8,317 bases of DNA. Origin: Bacteroidales bacterium (GTDB lineage Bacteria; Bacteroidota; Bacteroidia; Bacteroidales; 4484-276). The stretch spans positions 1 through 8,317 of the forward strand of contig JAOZRY010000107.1 in assembly GCA_029939965.1 (NCBI GenBank), given 5' to 3'. A model generated the notes under the pieces. That model was not told the origin of the DNA and did not search any database. It was given only the letters and a program-made list of their open reading frames with translations. Position 1 is the stretch's first letter, and every line of letters begins with the position of its first letter. Both the position numbers and the translations under genes were made by a program. This document shows positions 1 to 4,788 of the stretch, in pieces.

Positions 1-3
1 TAG

Positions 4-75
4 CATTAAATCATTGTAGCATTAAATCATTGTAGCATTAAATCATTGTAGCATTAAATCATTGTACCATTTTTT
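4..75. repeat. Tandem CATTNNNN octamer array (left copy)
   Basis: Nine consecutive 8-bp units each begin with CATT. CATTAAAT alternates with CATTGTAG four times (the last partner is CATTGTAC), and the array closes with CATTTTTT. The alternation makes an apparent 16-bp period. The three bases before it (TAG) match the end of a preceding unit, so the array very likely continues to the left of the window. It is not coding and is too regular and short-period for CRISPR. A related array lies at 1320-1415. Function is unknown. Confidence 0.9.
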
Positions 76-255
76 TATGTTCCACTAAATTCGCAGTAGA
101 ACCTACCAGAGAATACCATTTTTAATTTTATCTCCCACACTGCATAGCCGAAACTGTTTTATTAACCAAGCTCCGGGCATCCTCTTTTACCCCCCTTTAT
201 TTGTCAAATTGTCAGCAATTAGATTTTGGCATTTTTTTTAGGTACTTGTTTTTTA

Positions 256-278
256 TTGAAATTTATTAATAATTTCAA
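256..278. promoter_or_regulatory. Perfect 8-bp inverted repeat upstream of promoter
   Basis: TTGAAATT (256-263) and AATTTCAA (271-278) are perfect inverted repeats separated by 7 bp (TATTAAT). The site lies 22 bp upstream of the proposed -7 element, so it would sit just above the -33 region. That position suits an activator or operator site, but a chance AT-rich palindrome cannot be excluded. Confidence 0.3.
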
Positions 279-299
279 CCTGTTTTATTGTAAGAAAGT

Positions 300-307
300 T
301 ACTTTTG
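300..307 (+). promoter_or_regulatory. Probable -7 promoter element (TACTTTTG) for the grx-groES operon
   Basis: TACTTTTG matches the Bacteroidota sigma-factor -7 consensus TAnnTTTG exactly. It would place the transcription start near 312, about 40 nt before the ATG at 354. No clear TTTG -33 box is visible at the usual 17-23 bp upstream spacing, so the call rests on the -7 match and position. Confidence 0.5.
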
Positions 308-353
308 CAGACTTTATTAAATCGCTTAGGTATCACCAGAAAGTATTTTTAAA

Positions 354-926
354 ATGGAACTCAAAAAAGTGTCTTCACATCAGGAGCTGATCAGCAACAT
401 TAAAGATTTGCAAAAATCTTATGTGCTGTTATTCAAAAGTGGATCAACCACCAGCGATTGCGCTATTAATAATCTTTCGCAGGTAGAAAATGACGATTTG
501 CATGTTTTTACTGCCGATGTGGCAACTGTTCGCGACATTCACGTAAAGTATGATATAAAAACTATTCCCACGTTATTAGCCTTCGAAAAGGATCATTATC
601 AAAATGTGGTGAAGGGATGTAACAATCCTGATTTTTATCGTTCATTTTTTGAAAACACTGCTTATGTTTTTGATGAAAAAAGCCCTCGCCAGCCCAGTGT
701 AACGGTTTATTCTACACCTTCATGTAGCTGGTGTACAACATTAAAATCGCATCTGCGCAAGCATAAAATCAGATTTTCAGATATTGATGTTTCACGAGAT
801 CAATCGATGGCTGAAGAGCTTATGAGAAAAAGTGGTCAACAAGGTGTTCCACAAACAGAAATCGATGGTGAAATAATCGTTGGTTTCGATAAAGCAAGAA
901 TTAATAAATTATTAAACATAAATTAA
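354..926 (+). CDS. Thioredoxin-like/glutaredoxin fusion protein
   Basis: A 190-residue cytoplasmic protein with two thioredoxin-fold domains and no signal peptide. The C-terminal domain (about 116-190) is a glutaredoxin: it starts VTVYSTPSCSWC, with the redox pair C124-S-W-C127, and has the cis-proline segment GVPQT (P166) and a following GF turn. The N-terminal domain (about 1-110) keeps the thioredoxin fold signature TIPTLL with cis-Pro72, but the expected CxxC is replaced by STTSDC (31-36), leaving only C36. It therefore probably cannot do classical dithiol chemistry and may serve for binding or regulation (inference). The likely role is thiol-disulfide exchange. It is followed after 13 nt by the groES-like gene, so the two are probably co-transcribed. 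The first ATG after the proposed promoter is used. Confidence 0.85.
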   Translation: MELKKVSSHQELISNIKDLQKSYVLLFKSGSTTSDCAINNLSQVENDDLHVFTADVATVRDIHVKYDIKTIPTLLAFEKDHYQNVVKGCNNPDFYRSFFENTAYVFDEKSPRQPSVTVYSTPSCSWCTTLKSHLRKHKIRFSDIDVSRDQSMAEELMRKSGQQGVPQTEIDGEIIVGFDKARINKLLNIN

Positions 927-939
927 AAACAGTATAAGA

Positions 940-1227
940 ATGAAAGAATTACAACCATTAAATCAGAATGTTATCCTCGATTTGAACGATGATAAGAAAG
1001 AACAAATAACTACAGGTGGAATCATTATTCCTGATACTGCCAAAGAAAAACCACAAATGGCCAAAGTTGTAGCCGTTGGTAATGTTGAAAATCCCGGCAT
1101 TGCGGTAGGTGATACAGTATTTTACAAGAAATTTTCGGGTACTGAACTTGAGTATGAAGCCAACAAATATCTGATTATTCTTTATGAAGATATTTTGGCC
1201 AAGATTGTAGAAACTGAAGAAATATAA
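940..1227 (+). CDS. groES: Co-chaperonin GroES-like protein (not paired with groEL)
   Basis: A 95-residue protein of standard Cpn10 length. The mobile-loop motif TGGIIIPDTAKEKP (about 25-38) that contacts GroEL is intact, followed by the beta-barrel signatures KVVAVGN and GDTVFYKKFSGTELE and the C-terminal YLIILYEDILAKI. GroES caps the GroEL chamber during ATP-driven folding in the cytoplasm. The usual groEL partner does not follow; a strong terminator and then ispG do. The N-terminal strand (LQPLNQNVILDL) diverges from the common KPLxDRVLV form, which fits a paralogue of the main groES rather than the housekeeping copy (inference). It lies 13 nt after the redox gene, suggesting a joint stress or redox folding role. 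Confidence 0.85.
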   Translation: MKELQPLNQNVILDLNDDKKEQITTGGIIIPDTAKEKPQMAKVVAVGNVENPGIAVGDTVFYKKFSGTELEYEANKYLIILYEDILAKIVETEEI

Positions 1228-1255
1228 GAGTTGCAGGAGATAAGTAAGAGAACAG

Positions 1256-1312
1256 AAAAAAATCACGGGGTGATTTTAGCAAGTTGTGCTAAAATCACCC
1301 CGTGATTTTTTT
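1256..1312. terminator. Perfect 26-bp hairpin terminator after groES
   Basis: The arms 1256-1281 and 1287-1312 are perfectly complementary over 26 bp around a 5-nt loop (AGTTG). The outer end of the stem is an A-run on the left and a T-run on the right, with a GC-rich CACGGGGTG/CACCCCGTG core. This is a classic intrinsic terminator, and the A/T symmetry means it could work in both directions. It ends the grx-groES transcript about 30 nt after the stop codon. Confidence 0.92.
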
Positions 1313-1319
1313 GTTGAGG

Positions 1320-1415
1320 GATTAAATCATTTTAGCATTAAATCATTTTAGCATTAAATCATTTTAGCATTGTACCATTAAATCATTTTAGCATTTAATC
1401 ATTAAATCATTGCAC
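1320..1415. repeat. Tandem CATTNNNN octamer array directly upstream of ispG
   Basis: Twelve consecutive 8-bp units run without a gap to the ispG start codon. In order: GATTAAAT, CATTTTAG, CATTAAAT, CATTTTAG, CATTAAAT, CATTTTAG, CATTGTAC, CATTAAAT, CATTTTAG, CATTTAAT, CATTAAAT, CATTGCAC. Only the last four bases of each unit vary, and they come from a small set (AAAT, TTAG, GTAC, TAAT, GCAC). It is the same repeat class as positions 4-75, where TTAG is replaced by GTAG. No TAnnTTTG promoter element or Shine-Dalgarno sequence is present between the terminator and ispG, so this array must contain or replace the ispG leader unless ispG is read through from upstream. Confidence 0.93.
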
Positions 1416-3086
1416 ATGTATTTGCGTTTCAAAACCCGGGAAGTAAAAGTTGGACAAATTGGAATTGGTGGAAATAATCCTATCCGCATCCAGTCGATGA
1501 CCAACACCGATACTATGGATACCTCAGCCACTGTAGAACAATCGATCAGATTGTTTGAGGCCGGCTGCGAAATGGTACGAATTACAGCCCAGGGGGTAAA
1601 ACAAGCTGAAAATCTTGCAAGTATAAAATCTGAGTTAAAAAACCGTGGTTATCAAATTCCACTTATTGCCGATATTCATTACAGCCCGAAAGCTGCTGAG
1701 ATTGCTGCAATGATAGTAGAAAAAGTGCGAATAAACCCCGGAAACTACACTGACCGAAATAGGGGAAAAATAAATTTTTCAGAAACAGAATATCAGGAAT
1801 CCATTGAGCAAATCAGGAAAAACATCACTCCACTTATTCAAATTTGCAAAAAACATAAAACGGCTATCCGCATCGGGTCAAATCATGGATCTCTTTCCGA
1901 CCGGATTATCGACCGATTTGGCAATACACCCGAAGGTATGGTTGAGGCTGCCCTGGAATTTGCACACATTTGTGGCGAACTAAATTTTCATAATATTGTG
2001 TTTTCGATGAAAGCCAGCAATGTACGCGTAATGGTTTATGCCACGCGACTTTTGGTGAAAAAGATGATGGATGAAGGCATGGAATACCCGGTTCATCTTG
2101 GAGTAACCGAAGCCGGCAACGCAATTGAAGGCCGGGTAAAATCAGCCATTGGCATAGGAACCTTGCTCGCCAATGGAATTGGTGATACAATAAGGGTTTC
2201 GCTCACAGAGGCTCCTGAAAATGAGATTCCGGTTGCGCAAAAAATCGTGAATTATTTACACCGGGAAAATGCTGAATTGAGTAAAAACATCTTTGAGCAA
2301 TTTTTTTACCCGGCATTCAACTATCAATTGCGCAATTCGAAGATTGAGTTTTTAGATAAAACCCAAAAACCACCACTTGTAATTTCGTCACCCGGCCAGT
2401 ATTACACAGAAAAACCTGACCTCATATTAGATAATCATCAGGTAGATACTTTAAATTGGCAGAAATATAATTTTGAGGTAAATAACAGTTTAATTCTCTC
2501 AGACGACTCTCCCATTTTAATACAATCAAATCAATCACCGGCAGTTTTTCAGTTCAGGAATTTCTTTCAACACCTTCATAAAAAAAAATCAGAAATCCCC
2601 GTTATACTAAAAAAATCCTACCCTCCCACAACCAACGATAACAATCTTACCATTGAAGCAGCCATCGACTTTGGGCCATTATTTCTTGATGGATTTGGTG
2701 ATGGAATCTGGATTGAATCAGACCAGACAGAAAATGAAAAAATGATTTCGCTAAGCTATACAATATTACAGGCCGCCGGGGCACGCATTTCCAAAACGGA
2801 GTTCATAGCCTGCCCTTCCTGTGGAAGAACTCAATATAACATTGAGTTATCTCTTCAAAAAATTAAAGATGCAACTTCCCATCTCGCCGGGCTCAGGATT
2901 GCTGTAATGGGTTGTATTGTAAATGGCCCGGGCGAAATGGCCGATGCCGATTATGGATATGTGGGGATGGGTTCGGGCAAAGTAGCACTCTACAAAGGCA
3001 AACGCCAAATCAGGAAAGACGTAAATGAAGCCCAGGCAGTAGAAACTTTAATCGAAATTATTAAAGAGAATGGGGATTGGATTTAA
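1416..3086 (+). CDS. ispG: 4-hydroxy-3-methylbut-2-enyl diphosphate synthase, long (three-domain) form
   Basis: A 556-residue enzyme of the MEP isoprenoid pathway. It reductively opens the cyclic diphosphate MEcPP to HMBPP with a [4Fe-4S] cluster, in the cytoplasm. The N-terminal TIM barrel (about 1-285) shows NPIRIQSMTNTDTMDT, PLIADIHY, RINPGNY and HLGVTEAG. The C-terminal Fe-S domain shows FIACPSCGRT (C466, C469) and GCIVNGPGE (C500 and the catalytic-type Glu507). The roughly 170 residues between them (about 287-455) are the weakly conserved insert domain found in the Bacteroidota, Chlamydia and plant form, as opposed to the ~370-residue two-domain enzyme of E. coli. I choose ATG at 1416 (MYLRFKTREVKVG) because it fits the family start. 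A TTG two codons upstream lies inside the octamer array and is unlikely. The gene is convergent with the ModE-like gene. Confidence 0.95.
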   Translation: MYLRFKTREVKVGQIGIGGNNPIRIQSMTNTDTMDTSATVEQSIRLFEAGCEMVRITAQGVKQAENLASIKSELKNRGYQIPLIADIHYSPKAAEIAAMIVEKVRINPGNYTDRNRGKINFSETEYQESIEQIRKNITPLIQICKKHKTAIRIGSNHGSLSDRIIDRFGNTPEGMVEAALEFAHICGELNFHNIVFSMKASNVRVMVYATRLLVKKMMDEGMEYPVHLGVTEAGNAIEGRVKSAIGIGTLLANGIGDTIRVSLTEAPENEIPVAQKIVNYLHRENAELSKNIFEQFFYPAFNYQLRNSKIEFLDKTQKPPLVISSPGQYYTEKPDLILDNHQVDTLNWQKYNFEVNNSLILSDDSPILIQSNQSPAVFQFRNFFQHLHKKKSEIPVILKKSYPPTTNDNNLTIEAAIDFGPLFLDGFGDGIWIESDQTENEKMISLSYTILQAAGARISKTEFIACPSCGRTQYNIELSLQKIKDATSHLAGLRIAVMGCIVNGPGEMADADYGYVGMGSGKVALYKGKRQIRKDVNEAQAVETLIEIIKENGDWI

Positions 3087-3130
3087 TATACACACGAATT
3101 GGAATATACCGATGTGTAAAACTATTTCCA

Positions 3131-3157
3131 ACTGGAAAAACCCGATTATTTTCCAGT
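3131..3157. terminator. Hairpin between convergent ispG and ModE-like genes
   Basis: ACTGGAAAA (3131-3139) and TTTTCCAGT (3149-3157) form a perfect 9-bp stem with a 9-nt loop. It lies between two genes that converge, 45 nt after the ispG stop and just past the end of the ModE-like gene. The A/T-rich ends suit a two-way terminator, although the T-tracts outside the stem are weak. Confidence 0.5.
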
Positions 3158-3162
3158 GAAAA

Positions 3163-3540
3163 TTATGTCAAAGACAACAGGCATCTTCTGAATTCTCCGA
3201 AAGCTATGCGGATTTTTTCGTCCACATCTTTATGAAATTCGTCAAAAGCTTCAACCAATGCCTTGCCTTGTGCCGAAAGCTCAGAAGTGCCACCTTCTTT
3301 ACCACCCCGGCTTTTGTTGAGCAGAGGAAAACCCAACTGTTGTTCAATTTTTTTAAGGTCGCCCCAGGTACGGCGATAGGTCAAACCCAATTTTTGGCAG
3401 GCTGCTGTTAGCGATCCTTCTTCCTCTACGGCTTTTAAAATTTGCCATTTTCCATCACCAAAAATCCCTTCACCACCTTTTGTTTCGAGCCACATTTTAT
3501 GTTGTAAAACAATTTCCGGAACTTCAACTTTTTTTGTCAT
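3163..3540 (-). CDS. Single-domain ModE-type winged-helix regulator
   Basis: A 125-residue DNA-binding protein with only the N-terminal ModE/LysR-type winged helix. GEGIFGDGKWQILKAV starts the domain (about 24-39). The helix-turn-helix follows as GSLTAACQKLGLTYRRTW (about 42-59), then the wing region LLNKSRGGKEGGTSELSAQG (about 73-92). E. coli ModE continues with two molybdate-binding TOBE domains; these are absent, so the ligand cannot be inferred from this chain. I chose MTKKVEV at 3540. An in-frame ATG at 3579 lies inside the terminator hairpin of the upstream gene and adds 13 unconserved-looking residues. No molybdate transport genes are adjacent. The role as a transcription factor is well supported; response to molybdate is only a family-based guess. 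Confidence 0.8.
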   Translation of the reverse strand: MTKKVEVPEIVLQHKMWLETKGGEGIFGDGKWQILKAVEEEGSLTAACQKLGLTYRRTWGDLKKIEQQLGFPLLNKSRGGKEGGTSELSAQGKALVEAFDEFHKDVDEKIRIAFGEFRRCLLSLT

Positions 3541-3567
3541 AGCAACGTTTTCTGGTTTTGAGTAAAA

Positions 3568-3575
3568 CAAAGAAC
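3568..3575 (-). promoter_or_regulatory. Possible promoter of the ModE-like gene overlapping the terminator
   Basis: On the minus strand GTTCTTTG (3575 to 3568) keeps the TTTG half of the TAnnTTTG element. A TTTG -33-like box lies 18 bp upstream (3597 to 3594). Start of transcription would fall near 3562, about 22 nt before the ATG at 3540. The TA half is missing, so this is a weak call. Confidence 0.25.
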
Positions 3576-3606
3576 CCATCTCTGATCATATATCAAAGAT
3601 GGGTTC
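3572..3606 (-). terminator. Terminator hairpin after the lipoprotein gene
   Basis: GAACCCATCT (3572-3581) and AGATGGGTTC (3597-3606) form a perfect 10-bp stem. Inside it, one mismatch is followed by a further 4-bp TGAT/ATCA stem and a 5-nt loop. On the minus strand the hairpin is followed by CTTTGTTTT, a T-rich tail. It sits 20 nt after the stop codon of the lipoprotein gene, as an intrinsic terminator should. Confidence 0.75.
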
Positions 3607-3626
3607 AGGCTTATTAGCAATAAATA

Positions 3627-4169
3627 TTATAATGGGTTTGCAACCATTTTAATTTTAAACTGAAATTTTATTGTAAACTCCATTGGTCCTTTGTTACATG
3701 CAGTATTGTACCTAAGCATAAATTTATAAGGCTCATTCTTTACTAAATTGGCCATCATGTTAACTCCTGCCTGTTGCACTTCCAATTGTTGCAAATTTTC
3801 TTCTCCTTGCAGCTCGCTCAAATTTTTGTTTACAATTGTAGCAATAAGTTCTTCGTCTGTTCCATCATCTTTTGCCACATTTATTGTAGCCTCAATAATC
3901 TCCTGATCATCATCGCCATCAAAGGCTGTAAGCCAATACTTTACCTCTGTAATTTCAATTGTCTCAATCTTATCTTTGTACTTATCGATAAGCTCACTTT
4001 GTTCGGCCATATCAATTACCTCAGCAACTATAATAACTGTATCCGTTGTTGATACCTCAAATTCGGAACTGTAGTAAAACTCTTCGGTAATGTCCAATAA
4101 ATCTTCTTCGCAACTTTGAAAAGCAAACATAGTTGCCAGTGCTAAAAATAAAATCCATCGTGTTTTCAT
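3627..4169 (-). CDS. Small lipoprotein of unknown function
   Basis: A 180-residue protein with a type II signal peptide: MKTRW, a hydrophobic core (ILFLALATMFAF) and the lipobox FQSC with the lipid-attached Cys at 20. The mature chain begins EEDLLD; acidic residues right after the Cys recall surface-export signals of Bacteroidota lipoproteins, so an outer-membrane location facing outward is possible (inference). The rest is acidic, mixed alpha/beta-looking, with one Cys (158), and ends in strand-like EFTIKFQFKIKMVANPL. I do not recognise a family. The ATG at 4169 is chosen because an in-frame ATG at 4205 would put a polar stretch before the signal peptide and lies upstream of the probable transcription start. 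It is flanked by its own promoter and terminator, so it is probably monocistronic. Confidence 0.8.
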   Translation of the reverse strand: MKTRWILFLALATMFAFQSCEEDLLDITEEFYYSSEFEVSTTDTVIIVAEVIDMAEQSELIDKYKDKIETIEITEVKYWLTAFDGDDDQEIIEATINVAKDDGTDEELIATIVNKNLSELQGEENLQQLEVQQAGVNMMANLVKNEPYKFMLRYNTACNKGPMEFTIKFQFKIKMVANPL

Positions 4170-4202
4170 AATAATATAATTTTTTGAGTTTATAAATTTT
4201 TG

Positions 4203-4210
4203 CAAAGATA
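4203..4210 (-). promoter_or_regulatory. Probable -7 promoter element (TATCTTTG) for the lipoprotein gene
   Basis: Read on the minus strand, 4210 to 4203 is TATCTTTG, an exact match to TAnnTTTG. The start of transcription would be near 4197, giving a leader of about 28 nt to the ATG at 4169. The -33 region (minus-strand CGTTTAA near 4234-4228) is only partly consensus. Confidence 0.5.
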
Positions 4211-4283
4211 ATATATAAAAACAAAGATTAAACGGCCTTAATAAAAAATAACGTTGAATGACATAAATCCATAAAACAGTAAT

Positions 4284-4598
4284 TCAACCTGAAAGATACT
4301 GATGTATAGCTTCTCCAATGAGACTAACCTTGGTAATTTTATATTGGATGCCTGCAGTTGTGAGTTCGGCTACCACAGATTTTCCAATTTTTTGTACCAA
4401 AATCAAATCGCAATCATGCAAAAGTGTTACCATTTCCTTATAACTATGCTCCCCTCCTGTATGTACCTGCAGTGGATTTTCCCTAAAATCAATGTGCGTT
4501 ATATTGGACTGTTCGATGGTAAATACTGCATAGAATGTTGCATGGCCGGTACGTTCAAAAACTTTATATCTATCTGATGTTGGTACAGCTATTTTCAT
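4284..4598 (-). CDS. NifX/NifB-type iron-molybdenum cofactor-binding domain protein
   Basis: A 104-residue protein of the dinitrogenase iron-molybdenum cofactor family (NifX, NafY and NifB C-terminus; also many small proteins in non-diazotrophs). Family hallmarks seen are MKIAVPTSD at the start, GHATFYAVFTI (about 18-28), the 'E/N...H' loop ENPLQVHTGGEH (40-51), the strand DLILVQKIGKSVVAEL (64-79), and the end TTAGIQYKIT...GEAIHQYL. Its length equals a single bare domain. In nitrogenase systems the fold carries FeMo-co precursors; here no nif genes are present, so it may bind another metal or Fe-S cluster (inference). Its 5' end overlaps the small Cys-rich gene by 29 bp, suggesting coupled translation. 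Confidence 0.85.
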   Translation of the reverse strand: MKIAVPTSDRYKVFERTGHATFYAVFTIEQSNITHIDFRENPLQVHTGGEHSYKEMVTLLHDCDLILVQKIGKSVVAELTTAGIQYKITKVSLIGEAIHQYLSG

Positions 4599-4788
4599 TT
4601 GTATTAAAAAACAAAACCCCGCTTTTATTTTTGCCTCTCACAATGCATGAGCCAATCACGGCCGAATCTTTTTCAATTCGTATGCTTTCACCAAAAGCGA
4701 AATCTTTTACTATACCTCTTGAGGCTACTTTTACTCCTTCGATATGGCCATGTCCTGAAAAGCAAATTTCGCACCGGTTGCTGCACAT
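4570..4788 (-). CDS. Small Cys-rich protein overlapping the NifX-like gene (possibly 5'-truncated)
   Basis: A 72-residue reading frame starting MCSNRCEICFSGHGHIEG. It has a C-x3-C-x2-C motif (C2, C6, C9) followed by H13 and H15, which suggests metal or Fe-S binding, then a beta-looking stretch (VKVASRGIVKDFAFGESIRIEKDSAVIG, written here only as a region at about 19-46). The motif spacing resembles radical-SAM enzymes but the chain is far too short. The frame remains open upstream to about 4911 (roughly 41 extra codons, including LPGRSYYIYPD and TGYGIGFVKEVDDF), with no ATG, GTG or TTG start. The true gene may therefore be longer, begin at a rare start codon, or be a 5' remnant. The 29-bp overlap with the downstream gene favours an operon. 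I do not recognise the family. Confidence 0.5.
   Translation of the reverse strand: MCSNRCEICFSGHGHIEGVKVASRGIVKDFAFGESIRIEKDSAVIGSCIVRGKNKSGVLFFNTNENSCTNIR

Larger units (their letters stand above)
76..353. other. Gene-free region upstream of the glutaredoxin-groES operon
   Basis: I see no credible coding frame here on either strand. The right part is strongly AT-rich and carries a perfect 8-bp inverted repeat (256-278) and a Bacteroidota-type -7 element (300-307). The left part (about 76-230) includes a pyrimidine-rich tract around 190-200 but nothing recognisable. Confidence 0.6.

Noticed and set aside
4..75. CRISPR-like repeat array
   Set aside because: Units are 8 or 16 bp with no unique spacers, no palindromic repeat and no cas genes.
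1410..1415. TTG start codon for ispG two codons upstream
   Set aside because: It lies inside the last octamer; ATG at 1416 fits the family start and needs no rare codon.
1906..2190. Minus-strand open frame inside ispG
   Set aside because: It is opposite conserved IspG core motifs and its translation has low-complexity character with no family features.
3090..3117. TACACA...TGTGTA inverted repeat after ispG
   Set aside because: The 6-bp AT-rich arms around a long loop are too weak to call; the hairpin at 3131-3157 is the better terminator.
3541..3579. Upstream ATG (3579) for the ModE-like gene
   Set aside because: It sits in the stem of the preceding terminator, and the extra 13 residues do not look like part of the winged-helix family.
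4170..4205. Upstream ATG (4205) for the lipoprotein
   Set aside because: It overlaps the probable promoter and would bury the signal peptide behind a polar stretch.
4570..4788. Radical-SAM enzyme or NifB fragment from the CX3CX2C motif
   Set aside because: The chain is 72 residues with no TIM-barrel glycine motif or other radical-SAM features, so the motif alone is not enough.
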